Source of the DNA: Pseudomonas vlassakiae | GTDB taxonomy: Bacteria > Pseudomonadota > Gammaproteobacteria > Pseudomonadales > Pseudomonadaceae | DNA length: 64,000 nt | Assembly (NCBI RefSeq): GCF_014269035.2 | Contig: NZ_JABWRP020000021.1 | Coordinates: 1-64,000, forward strand | Direction of reading: 5' to 3' | In this document: in pieces, positions 53,163 to 62,657 of the stretch | Position numbering within the stretch: position 1 is the stretch's first letter | Layout: every line of letters begins with the position of its first letter | Translations under genes and position numbers: made by a program | The notes under the pieces: generated by a model | Databases searched by the model: none | What the model was told of the DNA's origin: nothing | The model's input: the letters and a program-made list of their open reading frames with translations, nothing else

Positions 53163-54014
53163 CTAGAGCACGGCCCAGCGCCCGACCATGTGCAGCACCC
53201 CACCCTGTCCGTCCAGCCTCAGTTCACCCGCCGGCCCCGCTTCGCTGGCGCTCAGGACAACCTCCGATGGCAAGCGCACCGGTTTGCGGAAGTCCACCGC
53301 GAAGCGATAACCACTGTTGGGCATGTGCGTGCGCAGGGCTGCCAGCGCCATGGCATTGCTCCACATGCCATGGGCGATGGCCTTGGGAAAGCCGAACAGG
53401 CGAGCGCTGACGGCACTCAGGTGAATCGGGTTGTAGTCACCACAGACCTTGGCGTAGCGCCGGCCGATATCACTGTCGGCATACCAGCGGGTGACCTCCG
53501 GCAGCGCCGCAGGCTCGGTTACCTGGCTTTCGTCGAACGGCCCCTCCAGCTTCAGGCCACGCACCAGCATACGGCTGGTTTCGCGCCACAGCAGGCCCAA
53601 GCCATCCTCGGCTTCGGTGACCAGGTCAAAGGTGCCGCCCTTGGCATGGGCCTGCAGATTGTCGGCGTACACCGCAAAGCGCAGCCCGTCGATACCACCC
53701 AGCGGGCGGAGCACGTCGATGCGGTTGTGCAGGTGCACCAGCCCGAGCAACGGAAAAGGGAAGTCGTGGGCGGTCAGCAGTTGCAACTGAAGGGTGAACG
53801 CCATTATGTGTGGGTAGGTGCCAGGCAAGCGGCCATCGTCGGTGAAATGGCAGAGCCGACGATAGGCCGCCAGGTTGCCGGGCTGCACTCGGATGAAGCT
53901 GCGCAGACCGCCGGCGGGCAGGGTAGCGCCGCCGATCTTGCGTTTGCTGGCGGCGCGCAGGTAGAGGCTGGCGCGTGAGTCCGGGCTATGCACGTCTTGC
54001 CATTGGCGGCTCAT
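53163..54014 (-). CDS. MaoC-like acyl hydratase / dehydratase
   Basis: 283 residues. The C-terminal half is a hot-dog MaoC domain with the hydratase-2 motif YAKVCGDYNPIHLSAVSARLF followed by AIAHGMW (catalytic Asp/His pattern). The N-terminal half is likely the degenerate second hot-dog. Probably hydrates or dehydrates (R)-3-hydroxyacyl thioesters. It follows the large FabG gene by 2 bases. Confidence 0.85.
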   Translation of the reverse strand: MSRQWQDVHSPDSRASLYLRAASKRKIGGATLPAGGLRSFIRVQPGNLAAYRRLCHFTDDGRLPGTYPHIMAFTLQLQLLTAHDFPFPLLGLVHLHNRIDVLRPLGGIDGLRFAVYADNLQAHAKGGTFDLVTEAEDGLGLLWRETSRMLVRGLKLEGPFDESQVTEPAALPEVTRWYADSDIGRRYAKVCGDYNPIHLSAVSARLFGFPKAIAHGMWSNAMALAALRTHMPNSGYRFAVDFRKPVRLPSEVVLSASEAGPAGELRLDGQGGVLHMVGRWAVL

Positions 54015-54016
54015 GT

Positions 54017-55369
54017 TCAGGCCCCCATCAAGGCCTGGCCGCAGACACGCAGCACCTGGCCGTTGACCGCGCCAGAGCCTGGCTGGCTAAGCCAGGCGAT
54101 GGCTTCGGCGACGTCCTGCGGGCGCCCGCCCTGGCCCAGTGAACTCAGGCGCCGCCCGGCCTCGCGCAGGCCAATGGGCATGGCCGCGGTCATGTGGGTT
54201 TCGATGAAACCAGGCGCCACCGCATTGATGCTGCCGCCGCGCTCGGCAAGCTTCGCCGCCCAGGCCTCGGCGAAGCCGATCAGGCCGGCCTTGCTCGCGG
54301 CGTAGTTGGCCTGGCCGCGGTTGCCGGCGATACCGCTGACCGACGCCAGCAGGGTAATACGTGCGTTGTCGCCCAGCGCACCCCCGTCATGCAAGGCTTG
54401 GGTCAGTACCTGCGGGGCCTTGAGGTTGACTGCCAGTACCGCGTCCCAGTATTCCGGGGTCATGTTGGCCAGGGTCTTGTCGCGGGTGATGCCGGCGTTG
54501 TGCACGACGATATCGATGCCCTCGGGCAGGGCTTCGAGCAGTTTCGCGGCGGCATCGCTGGCGCAAATGTCCAGGCCCAAGGCCTTGCCACCCAGGCGTG
54601 CGGCGAGGGCGTCGAGCTCCTGCTGGGCCTGGGGCACGTCGAGCAGCATCACTTCGGCGCCATCACGCGCCAGGGTTTCGGCGATGGCGGCGCCGATGCC
54701 ACGTGCAGCGCCCGTGACCAGCGCGCGACGGCCACCGAGCGGGCGGGTCCAGTCTTCGACCTGGGCTGCGCAGGCCTGCAGGCGCAGGACCTGGCCGGAA
54801 ACAAAGGCGCTCTTGGGTGACAGGAAGAAGCGCAAGGCCCCTTCGAGCTGAGCTTCAGCGCCCGTCGCCACATACAGCAACTGCGCCGTAGCGCCGTTGC
54901 GCAGCTCTTTGGCCAGCGAACGGCAGAAGCCTTCCAGGGCGCGCTGGGCGACGCTGGCCAGCGGGTCGTCGAGCGATTCAGGCGCACGTCCAAGGATCAC
55001 CACGTGGGCACACGGAGCGAGGCTGCGCAGCAGGGGCTGGAAGAATTCGCGCAATTGTTTCAACTGGTCGCTGTCGGACAGATGGCTGGCGTCGAACACC
55101 ACGGCCTTGAGCTTCGGCCCCAGGCCGGCGACCCAAGCGGGGGCCTGCAAGGCGTCGCCATTGAAGCTGAACAGCGTGTCGGTCAGGCGCGGGGCGATGG
55201 CCTCGACCTGGTTCGCCAGTGGCCCGCCACCCAGCACCAGCGCGCCCTCCACCGGACGCAGGCGGCCCGCCTGCCAGCGCTCCAGCGGCGCTGGGCGCGG
55301 CAGGCCAAGGGCATCGACGAGGCGGCGCCCGAGCTGGGAGTTGGCAAAGCCGAGATAGCGATCGCTCAT
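54017..55369 (-). CDS. High-molecular-weight 3-oxoacyl-ACP/CoA reductase (FabG4-type)
   Basis: 450 residues, nearly twice ordinary FabG. The C-terminal 240 residues are a complete SDR: VTGAARGIGAAIAETLAR (NAD(P) loop), HNAGITRDKTL, and catalytic QANYAASKAGL. The N-terminal 200 residues form the flavodoxin-like non-catalytic domain seen in HMwFabG. Coupled to MaoC and divergent from a thiolase, so a fatty acyl-CoA pathway is likely. I chose ATG 55369. Confidence 0.9.
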   Translation of the reverse strand: MSDRYLGFANSQLGRRLVDALGLPRPAPLERWQAGRLRPVEGALVLGGGPLANQVEAIAPRLTDTLFSFNGDALQAPAWVAGLGPKLKAVVFDASHLSDSDQLKQLREFFQPLLRSLAPCAHVVILGRAPESLDDPLASVAQRALEGFCRSLAKELRNGATAQLLYVATGAEAQLEGALRFFLSPKSAFVSGQVLRLQACAAQVEDWTRPLGGRRALVTGAARGIGAAIAETLARDGAEVMLLDVPQAQQELDALAARLGGKALGLDICASDAAAKLLEALPEGIDIVVHNAGITRDKTLANMTPEYWDAVLAVNLKAPQVLTQALHDGGALGDNARITLLASVSGIAGNRGQANYAASKAGLIGFAEAWAAKLAERGGSINAVAPGFIETHMTAAMPIGLREAGRRLSSLGQGGRPQDVAEAIAWLSQPGSGAVNGQVLRVCGQALMGA

Positions 55370-55486
55370 GTGCGGGTCTCCAGAAGGCAAGCTTGCAAGT
55401 GTGGACCAAGTTTGTGGCCAGGTCGTTCGAATGCGGCAAAAACACCTAGGCTGTACGGATCAAATTGTTTCAGGAGGAGCAAACGC

Positions 55487-56764
55487 ATGCGTTCAACTCG
55501 CCGGGTCGCGATCCTGGGCGGCAACCGTATCCCTTTCGCCCGCTCCAACGGCGCCTACGCCACCGCCAGCAATCAGGCGATGCTGACCGCAGCCCTGGAA
55601 GGCCTGATCGAGCGTTATCGCCTGCACGGGCTGCGCCTGGGCGAAGTGGTGGCCGGGGCGGTACTCAAGCACTCGCGGGACATGAGCCTGACCCGGGAGT
55701 GCGTGCTCGGTTCACGCCTGTCGCCGCAAACGCCCGCCTACGACATCCAGCAGGCCTGTGGCACCGGCCTGGAGGCGGCACTGCTGGTGGCCAACAAGAT
55801 TGCCCTCGGGCAGATCGACTGCGGTATCGCCGGTGGCGTGGACACCACGTCCGACGCCCCGATCGGCGTCAATGAGGGGCTGCGGCGCATCCTCCTGCAA
55901 GCCAATCGCGGCAAGACCTTGGCTGAGCGGCTCAAGCCGTTCCTGCAATTGCGCCCGGGCCATCTGAAACCTGAACTGCCGCGCAATGGCGAACCGCGTA
56001 CCGGCCTGTCGATGGGCGAGCATTGCGAACGCATGGCGCAAACCTGGGGGATTGACCGCGCCGACCAGGACGCGCTGACGCTGCACAGCCACCAGCGCTT
56101 GGCAGCCTCGTACAGCGAAGGCTGGCAGAATGACCTGGTGATGCCGTTCCTGGGCCTTTCGCGAGACAACAACCTGCGCGCTGACCTGACTCTGGAGCAG
56201 ATGGCCAGGCTCAAGCCGTCGTTCGACCGCAGTGGGCTGGGCACGTTGACGCCGGGCAACTCCACGCCGCTGACCGATGGCGCCTCGGTGGTGCTGCTTG
56301 GCAGCGAGCAATGGGCTCAACAACAGGGCCTGCCGATACTGGCCTACCTGGTCGATGGCGAAACCGCTGCGGTGGACTTCGTCACTGGCCGCGAAGGGCT
56401 GTTGATGGCGCCGGTGTACGCAGTGCCGCGCCTGCTGGCACGCAATGGCCTGACCTTGCAGGACTTCGATTACTACGAAATCCACGAAGCCTTTGCGGCC
56501 CAGGTGCTGTGCACCCTCAAGGCCTGGGAGGATGCCGAGTACTGCCGGCAGAAGCTGGGGCTTGCGGCAGCGCTTGGCACCATTGATCGCAGCAAGCTCA
56601 ACGTCAAGGGCAGCTCGTTGGCGGCAGGCCACCCGTTCGCCGCGACCGGGGGGCGGATTTTGGCCAACCTGGCGAAGTTGCTGGAAAAGGCGGGGACAGG
56701 ACGTGGCTTGATATCCATCTGCGCTGCGGGCGGGCAAGGGGTGACGGTGATCGTCGAGCGTTGA
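55487..56764 (+). CDS. Thiolase (acetyl-CoA C-acyltransferase, FadI-like)
   Basis: 425 residues. Catalytic residues visible: Cys91 in QQACGTGLEAA, the histidine in EIHEAFAAQ and a C-terminal ICAAGGQG cysteine, plus GHPFAATGGR. An AGGAG site precedes ATG 55487. The length and N-terminus (RRVAILGGNRIPFARSNG) resemble FadI. Divergent from FabG4-MaoC by 117 bases. Chain length and direction cannot be read. Confidence 0.92.
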   Translation: MRSTRRVAILGGNRIPFARSNGAYATASNQAMLTAALEGLIERYRLHGLRLGEVVAGAVLKHSRDMSLTRECVLGSRLSPQTPAYDIQQACGTGLEAALLVANKIALGQIDCGIAGGVDTTSDAPIGVNEGLRRILLQANRGKTLAERLKPFLQLRPGHLKPELPRNGEPRTGLSMGEHCERMAQTWGIDRADQDALTLHSHQRLAASYSEGWQNDLVMPFLGLSRDNNLRADLTLEQMARLKPSFDRSGLGTLTPGNSTPLTDGASVVLLGSEQWAQQQGLPILAYLVDGETAAVDFVTGREGLLMAPVYAVPRLLARNGLTLQDFDYYEIHEAFAAQVLCTLKAWEDAEYCRQKLGLAAALGTIDRSKLNVKGSSLAAGHPFAATGGRILANLAKLLEKAGTGRGLISICAAGGQGVTVIVER

Positions 56765-56822
56765 CCGGAGGGCGCTGCTGATCTCTGTTAGGCTTGTCTG
56801 CTCAGCACTACAAGAATTCGCT

Positions 56823-57602
56823 ATGCAGACGATCGGACATCCGCGCGCCATTCCTGCCCTGGAGCAGTTGCCCCGGCCACTTTATGCCCGTGCCGAAAGC
56901 CTTGGCGCGGGGTCCTGGACCACTCGCCACAGCCATGACTGGGTGCAGTTTTCCTACGCCATCAGCGGAGTATTGGGGGTGTATACCGACGATGGCAGCT
57001 ACTTCGCCCCACCGCAGTGGGGCGTGTGGATACCGGCCGATGCCGAACATGAAGTGGTTACCTCCGGGCAGGCTGAAATGCGCAGCCTGTACATCCGCCG
57101 TGATGCCTGCCCCTGGGCGCCGGTGCACTGCCGGGTGCTGGAAGTGACGGCATTGGCGCGGGAATTGATCAAGCAGTTTTGCCTGTTCCCGGCTGAATAT
57201 GCCGAGGGTGACAGTGCCGAAGGCCGCCTGGTAGCCGTGTTGCTCGACCAGTTGCGCACCTTGCCGGAGGTGGGGTTCTCGTTGCCGTTGCCGCGGCACC
57301 CCGGCTTGCTGGCGCTGTGCAACGGGCTGATCGCCGCGCCGGACCAGATGCAGACCTTGCAGCAGTGGGCGGTGCAGTTGGGATGCTCGGAAAAGACCTT
57401 GATGCGGCTGTTCCAGCGCGAGACCGGGTTGAGTTTTCGCAACTGGCGCCAGCGGATGCGGCTACTGTCGTCGCTGGCGTTGCTGGAGGCGGGGGAGAGT
57501 GTGACCGAGGCGGCGCTGGGTTGTGGCTATGATTCAACCTCGGCGTACATTGCGGCCTTCAAGCAGTTGTTCGGGGCGACTCCCGGGGAATTGAGGCTTT
57601 GA
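56823..57602 (+). CDS. AraC-family transcriptional regulator
   Basis: 259 residues: N-terminal cupin (HSHDWVQFSYAISGVLGVYT) and C-terminal double helix-turn-helix (LGCSEKTLMRLFQRETGLSF, then ESVTEAALGCGYDSTSAYIAAF). 58 bases after the thiolase gene on the same strand; may regulate the thiolase/FabG4/MaoC genes. Ligand unknown. Confidence 0.92.
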   Translation: MQTIGHPRAIPALEQLPRPLYARAESLGAGSWTTRHSHDWVQFSYAISGVLGVYTDDGSYFAPPQWGVWIPADAEHEVVTSGQAEMRSLYIRRDACPWAPVHCRVLEVTALARELIKQFCLFPAEYAEGDSAEGRLVAVLLDQLRTLPEVGFSLPLPRHPGLLALCNGLIAAPDQMQTLQQWAVQLGCSEKTLMRLFQRETGLSFRNWRQRMRLLSSLALLEAGESVTEAALGCGYDSTSAYIAAFKQLFGATPGELRL

Positions 57603-57613
57603 TGTCCGCTGTG

Positions 57614-57650
57614 CCGGGCTCCTCGCGGGTAAACCCGCGAAGAGGCCCGG
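57614..57650. terminator. REP hairpin between convergent genes
   Basis: CCGGGC-x-CCTCGCGGGT and ACCCGCGAAGAGGCCCGG form a long near-perfect stem over AA. It carries the GCGGGT/ACCCGC core of P. putida REPs and sits between the AraC regulator and chemoreceptor stops, where it probably acts for both. Confidence 0.7.
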
Positions 57651-57661
57651 ACAGACGAAAC

Positions 57662-59605
57662 TCAGGTGCGGAAGCGACGCACCAGCGAGTCCAGTTCATT
57701 GGACAGCCCGGCCAGGCTCTCGGAGTCCTGACGCGCCGCCTGGGCCAGTTCCGCCACCAACTGCGCATCGCCATGAATCTGGCTGATATGGCGGTTGATG
57801 TCCTCGGCCACCTGGTGCTGCTCTTCCGCCGCCGTGGCGATCTGCGTGTTCATATCGCGAATGATATCCACCGACTCGCGAATCTGCCCGAAACTGTCAC
57901 GGGCCAGGCCTATGCGGCTGACCGACTGCTGCGACACTTCAAGGCTGGCATGCATCTGCTCGGCCACTTGCGCGGTGCGGCTGGCCAGGTTACCCAGCAA
58001 ACCATCGATTTCCGCCGTGGAGTCGGCCGTGCGCTTGGCCAATGCCCGCACCTCGTCGGCCACCACGGCAAAGCCCCGGCCCTGTTCGCCGGCGCGGGCC
58101 GCTTCGATGGCTGCGTTGAGTGCCAGCAGGTTGGTCTGTTCGGCAATCGAGCGGATGGTGCCGAGGATTGACTGGATGGCGTTACTGTCGCGCTCCAGTT
58201 GCTGGATCGACTGGGCCGACTGTTCGATCTCCTGGCTGAGGCGGTCGACGCTGTTGACGGCCGCGTCGATCTGCTGCTGGCCTTCGCGGGCTTGCTGCTG
58301 GCCGCTGTCGGCCGACTGCGCGGCCTGGCTGCAGGAGCGGGCGACTTCGTTGGCGGTGGCGACCATTTCGTGGAACGCGGTGGAGACCATGTCCACTGCT
58401 TCACGCTGGCGTCCGGCCGCCTCGGCCATGTCGCTGGAAACCCGTGTGGAGCTGCTGGAGGTGCTGAGGATCTTGCTGGCGGCCGAGCCGATATGCTGGA
58501 TGAGGCTGCGGATGGCGCCCAGGAACTGGTTGAACCAGTTGGCCAGTTGCGCGGTTTCGTCGCGCCCGCGCACGTCGAGGTTGCGGGTCAGGTCGCCTTC
58601 GCCCTGGGCAATGTCTTCCAGGCCGCTGGTGACGCTGTTGATCGGGCGCACGATGAGTTTGGCGAAGGCAGTGCCGACCACCGCGAACAGTGCCGCCAGT
58701 ACCAGGGCGATGGCGCCGATCAGCCAAGTCAGGCGGGTGGTGGTCTGCATCACTTCGCCATGCTGGATAAGGCCGATGAAGGTCCAGCCGAGTTTTTCGT
58801 CGGGGTAGACGTTGGCCATGTAACGCTCGCCGTTGATCTCGACCTCGACCAGGCCCTTGCCGGCCTTGGCCAGTTCGGCGTAGCCGTCGCCAAAGCTGGC
58901 CAGCTGCTTGAAGTTGTGGCTGGCGTCGCGTGGGTCGACCATCACGTTGCCGTTGTTTTCCACCAGCATCAGATAGCCGCTTTCGCCCAGCTTGATCTGC
59001 TTGACGATCTCGGTCAGGCCCTTGAGCGACACGTCGATGTTGACCACGCCACCTGGGTTGCCGAGCTGGTTGGCCACGGCGCGCACGGTGCTGATCAGCA
59101 CGGCATCGTCGGCGGCCCAGTAATAGGCGCCGGTGCGTACGGTCTTGCCAGGGTTGGCCATGGCCAGTTGGTACCAAGGACGCGGACGCGGGTCATAGTT
59201 GACGAACTTCTGCCCGGCGGGCCAGCCGACGTAGCCGCCGTCATTCACCCCGTAGGCGACGTAGGCATAGCCAGGGTGGGTTTCTGCCAGACGTGTGAAA
59301 AATTCCAGCAGTTGCTTGTCCTGATCGCCCAGCTCGTAGGACGGGTTGGCGCTCAGGAACTTGTTCAGGTTGTTGCCCGTGGCCGCCACCATCGGTTGCG
59401 AGGCCAGGTAGTCGACATTCTGGTCGATGCCCTGGAAGAAGATGTTCATCGCGTTGCTGACCTGGCGGATCTCCCGGCTGCTGCTGTCGAGGAAACCGTC
59501 ACGCGCTTCGCCGCGCAGGTTGATGACCACCAAGGTGGCTACGAGGACGATGGGCAAGCCCGCGATGATCGCGAAGGCCCATGTCAGTTTCTGTTTGATG
59601 TTCAT
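57662..59605 (-). CDS. Methyl-accepting chemotaxis protein with dCache sensor
   Basis: 647 residues: membrane helix (IIAGLPIVLVATLVVIN), periplasmic double-Cache domain (about 35-300, with YDPRPRPWYQLA and GGVVNIDVSLKGL), second helix (LIGAIALVLAALFAVVGTAF), HAMP, and the signalling tip NLLALNAAIEAARAGEQG. The ligand pocket has the Arg-x-Trp-Tyr of many amino-acid dCaches but not the acidic residue soon after it, so amino acids are only possible. I chose ATG 59605. Confidence 0.93.
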   Translation of the reverse strand: MNIKQKLTWAFAIIAGLPIVLVATLVVINLRGEARDGFLDSSSREIRQVSNAMNIFFQGIDQNVDYLASQPMVAATGNNLNKFLSANPSYELGDQDKQLLEFFTRLAETHPGYAYVAYGVNDGGYVGWPAGQKFVNYDPRPRPWYQLAMANPGKTVRTGAYYWAADDAVLISTVRAVANQLGNPGGVVNIDVSLKGLTEIVKQIKLGESGYLMLVENNGNVMVDPRDASHNFKQLASFGDGYAELAKAGKGLVEVEINGERYMANVYPDEKLGWTFIGLIQHGEVMQTTTRLTWLIGAIALVLAALFAVVGTAFAKLIVRPINSVTSGLEDIAQGEGDLTRNLDVRGRDETAQLANWFNQFLGAIRSLIQHIGSAASKILSTSSSSTRVSSDMAEAAGRQREAVDMVSTAFHEMVATANEVARSCSQAAQSADSGQQQAREGQQQIDAAVNSVDRLSQEIEQSAQSIQQLERDSNAIQSILGTIRSIAEQTNLLALNAAIEAARAGEQGRGFAVVADEVRALAKRTADSTAEIDGLLGNLASRTAQVAEQMHASLEVSQQSVSRIGLARDSFGQIRESVDIIRDMNTQIATAAEEQHQVAEDINRHISQIHGDAQLVAELAQAARQDSESLAGLSNELDSLVRRFRT

Positions 59606-59711
59606 CGACGCTCCCGGGGTTTGTTTTTTTGCACGCGAGGCAGGTAGCCACTGCATCGGCAGGGTCCGGGGAATTTTTAGCGAAAGTGCCCGTATTTATT
59701 GGGCGAAGTCG

Positions 59712-59738
59712 CATTTGGCGACTATTCGGTCGGCTTTA
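59712..59738 (-). promoter_or_regulatory. Possible FliA (sigma-28) promoter of the dCache chemoreceptor
   Basis: On the minus strand TAAA, 15 bases, GCCAAATG, against the consensus TAAA-N15-GCCGATAA. The -35 and spacing match; the -10 matches at about half the positions. About 107 bases upstream of the ATG. Confidence 0.35.
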
Positions 59739-59795
59739 GGCTAATATGGCATACCAAAGGTGTGCGACGTGCCGATCTCAGCACGCCGCCTGCTT

Positions 59796-60200
59796 TCAAT
59801 GGCAGCATCCTGCGCCTTTGGCCAGGTCCTTCAGAATCGGGCAGTCCGGGCGGTCATCCCCCTGGCAGTGGGCAACCAGATCGCCCAGGGTGTCACGCAG
59901 GCTCACCAGCTCGTCGATGCGCCGGTTCAGCTCATCGATGTGCTGCATGGCCAGCGCCTTGACGTCGGCGCTGGCACGGCCGCGGTCCTGCCACAAGGTC
60001 AGCAGTTTGCCCACTTCTTCCAGGGAAAACCCCAGGTCACGGGAGCGCTTGATGAATGCCAGGCTGTGCAAGTCCTCGGCCTGGTACAAGCGGTAGCCGC
60101 TGTCGCTACGGGTGGCCGGCTTGAGCAGGCCGATGGATTCGTAATAGCGGATCATCTTGGTACTGAGCCCGCTACGGCGGGCGGCCTGGCCAATGTTCAT
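59796..60200 (-). CDS. cueR: Copper-responsive MerR-family regulator
   Basis: 134 residues. N-terminal winged helix (MNIGQAARRSGLSTKMIRYY), dimerisation helix, and the metal loop with Cys112 and Cys120 (CQGDDRPDC), the positions used by E. coli CueR for Cu(I); a C-terminal CCH tail is also present. Activates promoters with an overlong 19-bp spacer. Its ATG overlaps the copA stop, so copA and cueR are one operon, under feedback. Confidence 0.93.
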   Translation of the reverse strand: MNIGQAARRSGLSTKMIRYYESIGLLKPATRSDSGYRLYQAEDLHSLAFIKRSRDLGFSLEEVGKLLTLWQDRGRASADVKALAMQHIDELNRRIDELVSLRDTLGDLVAHCQGDDRPDCPILKDLAKGAGCCH

Positions 60201-62596
60201 CGGGCCTCCTGCAAGGTGCTGGTGGGTTTCCAGGTCTTCAACCACAGGGCATTGCTGACCACGCTGACGCTGGACAGCGCCATGGCGGCGCCGGCCAGTA
60301 CCGGGTTGAGATAGCCAAGCGCGGCCAGGGGAATGCCGATCAGGTTGTAGATGAAGGCCCAGAACAGATTCTGACGGATTTTTGCATAGGTCTTGCGGCT
60401 GATCTCCAGCGCGGCGGGCACCAGCAGTGGGTCACCGCGCATCAGGGTGATGCCGGCAGCCTGCATGGCCACGTCTGTGCCACCGCCCATGGCGATGCCG
60501 ATGTCGGCAGCGGCCAGGGCTGGGGCATCGTTGATGCCGTCGCCGACCATCGCCACCACTCCGTTGTTTTTCAGGGTGGCCACGGTGGCGGCCTTGTCGG
60601 CCGGCAGTACTTCGGCGTGCACATCGTCAATGCCAAGGGCATCGGCCACCACCTTGGCACTTCCGCGGTTGTCGCCGGTCAGCAGGTGGCTGCTGATGTG
60701 GCGGGCGTGCAGGGCAGCGATGGCCTGCTCGGCACCCGGTTTGAGGCTATCGCCAAAGGCGAACAGGCCGAGCACGCGGGGCGCCGTACCGCGTTCGATG
60801 AGCCACGACAAGGTGCGGCCTTCGGCTTCCCAGGCTTGAGCGCTGGCAGCCAGTTGGCCGGGTTGCAGGCCGCTTTCTTCGAGCAGCCGGCGGTTGCCCA
60901 GCGCCAGCTCGCGACCTCCCACACGCCCGGCAATGCCCCGACCGGTAAGCGACTGACTGTCGGTGACGACGGGTACTTCGAGGCCTTGCTCGGCACAGGC
61001 ATCCAGTACCGCCTTGGCCAGCGGGTGTTCGCTGCCGCGCTGCAGGGCTCCGGCCAGGCGGTGCAGGTCGGCGCCGTCACCGTCCAGCGCCTGGCTGTGG
61101 ACGATGCGCGGGCTGCCAGAGGTGAGGGTGCCGGTCTTGTCGAACACCACGCGGTTGACCGCATGGGCCCGCTCCAGCGCTTCGGCGTCCTTGATCAGGA
61201 TGCCGTGGCGAGCGGCCACACCGGTGCCGGCCATGATCGCTGCCGGCGTGGCCAGGCCCAGGGCGCAGGGGCAGGCGATGACCAGCACGGCGACCGCATT
61301 GATCAGGGCAGTCTCCAGCGTTGCACCCGCCAGCCACCAGCCAATCAAAGTGAACAATGCCAGCACCAGCACGGCGGGCACGAAGACCTGGCTGACGCGA
61401 TCGACCAGTTTCTGGATCGGTGCCTTGGCGGCTTGTGCGTCCTCGACCAGACGGATGATACGCGCCAGCACGGTTTCCGTGCCCAGCGCCTGAGTACGCA
61501 CCAGCAGCCGGCCTTCGCCATTGATGGCACCGCCGGTGACGTTGTCGCCGGGTTGTTTGGGGACCGGCAGGCTCTCACCGCTGATCAATGCTTCGTCGGC
61601 GTGGCTGCTGCCTTCCTCCACCGTACCGTCGACCGGGAAGCGTTCGCCAGGCTTGACCAGAACCAGGTCGCCGAGGCGCAGTTGGGCAATCGCCACGTCT
61701 TCTTCGCGGCCGTCGATGACGCGCACGGCCCGTTCCGGGCGCAGGGCTTCCAAAGCGCGAATGGCACTGGCCGTCTGGCGCTTGGCCCGGCTTTCGAGGT
61801 ACTTGCCCAGCAGCACCAGGGCGATGACTACCGCCGAAGCTTCGAAGTAGAGGTGGGGGGCCATTCCGACCGGGGCCTTGGCCCATTGGTACAGGCTCAG
61901 GCCGTACCCTGCGCTGGTGCCCAGGGCGACCAGCAGGTCCATGTTGCCGGCACCGGCCCGCACGGCTTTGTAGGCGGCCTTGTAGAAGCGTGCGCCAAGC
62001 ATGAACTGCACCGGGGTGGCCAGCGCGAACTGCGCCCAGGCGGGCAGCATCCAGTGCAGGCCGAAGGGTTGCACCAGCATCGGCAGCACCAATGGCAGCG
62101 CCAGCAACAGCGCAGCGGCTACGGCCAGGCGCTCGTTGCGCAGGCGTCTTTGGGCATCTTGCTGATCATCCTTGGCCGCTTGGGGCAGGCTGGCGCGATA
62201 GCCGGCTGCTTCGACGGTGGCAATCAACAACTGATCGTCGAGCGCCTGCAGCACTTCAAGGTGGGCACGCTCGCTGGCCAGGTTGACGCTGACATGTTCA
62301 ACCCCCGGCAATTTGCCGAGGGCGCGCTCCACGCGGCCGACGCAGCTGGCACAGGTCATGCCGCTGATCTGCAGCTCCACGGTTCGGGTGGGTACGCCAT
62401 AGCCGGCGCTGCGCACGGCTTCGACCAGGGCTGGCAGGCTACCTGCCGGGGCCTGGACCCTGGCCTGTTCAGTGGCGAGGTTGACGCTGACCTGATCGGC
62501 GCCGCTGACCTTTCGCAGGGCGCGCTCGACACGGCCCGCACAGCTGGCGCAGGTCATGCCGGAAATCGGCAGGTTGAACGTGTTGGATGCGGGCAT
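60197..62596 (-). CDS. copA: Cu(I)-translocating P1B-type ATPase
   Basis: 799 residues. Two N-terminal heavy-metal domains with GMTCASC at 13-19 and 79-85, eight membrane helices, the transport CPC motif in VLVIACPCALGLATP, the phosphorylated DKTGTLT and the GDGINDAPAL hinge. Exports Cu(I) from the cytoplasm. GGAGGA precedes ATG 62596. Preceded by a CueR-type promoter. Confidence 0.95.
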   Translation of the reverse strand: MPASNTFNLPISGMTCASCAGRVERALRKVSGADQVSVNLATEQARVQAPAGSLPALVEAVRSAGYGVPTRTVELQISGMTCASCVGRVERALGKLPGVEHVSVNLASERAHLEVLQALDDQLLIATVEAAGYRASLPQAAKDDQQDAQRRLRNERLAVAAALLLALPLVLPMLVQPFGLHWMLPAWAQFALATPVQFMLGARFYKAAYKAVRAGAGNMDLLVALGTSAGYGLSLYQWAKAPVGMAPHLYFEASAVVIALVLLGKYLESRAKRQTASAIRALEALRPERAVRVIDGREEDVAIAQLRLGDLVLVKPGERFPVDGTVEEGSSHADEALISGESLPVPKQPGDNVTGGAINGEGRLLVRTQALGTETVLARIIRLVEDAQAAKAPIQKLVDRVSQVFVPAVLVLALFTLIGWWLAGATLETALINAVAVLVIACPCALGLATPAAIMAGTGVAARHGILIKDAEALERAHAVNRVVFDKTGTLTSGSPRIVHSQALDGDGADLHRLAGALQRGSEHPLAKAVLDACAEQGLEVPVVTDSQSLTGRGIAGRVGGRELALGNRRLLEESGLQPGQLAASAQAWEAEGRTLSWLIERGTAPRVLGLFAFGDSLKPGAEQAIAALHARHISSHLLTGDNRGSAKVVADALGIDDVHAEVLPADKAATVATLKNNGVVAMVGDGINDAPALAAADIGIAMGGGTDVAMQAAGITLMRGDPLLVPAALEISRKTYAKIRQNLFWAFIYNLIGIPLAALGYLNPVLAGAAMALSSVSVVSNALWLKTWKPTSTLQEAR

Positions 62597-62626
62597 GGCT
62601 CTCCTCCTTGGCAGGGCTAGAGCATC

Positions 62627-62657
62627 AGCATCAACCTTGCCACGCGGGGAAGGTCAA
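62627..62657 (-). promoter_or_regulatory. CueR-type promoter of copA
   Basis: On the minus strand: -35 TTGACC, a 19-base spacer containing the dyad ACCTT-N11-AAGGT, and -10-like GATGCT. The 19-bp spacer and the dyad are the hallmarks of MerR-family copper promoters. The -35 overlaps the stop of the preceding small gene. Confidence 0.8.
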
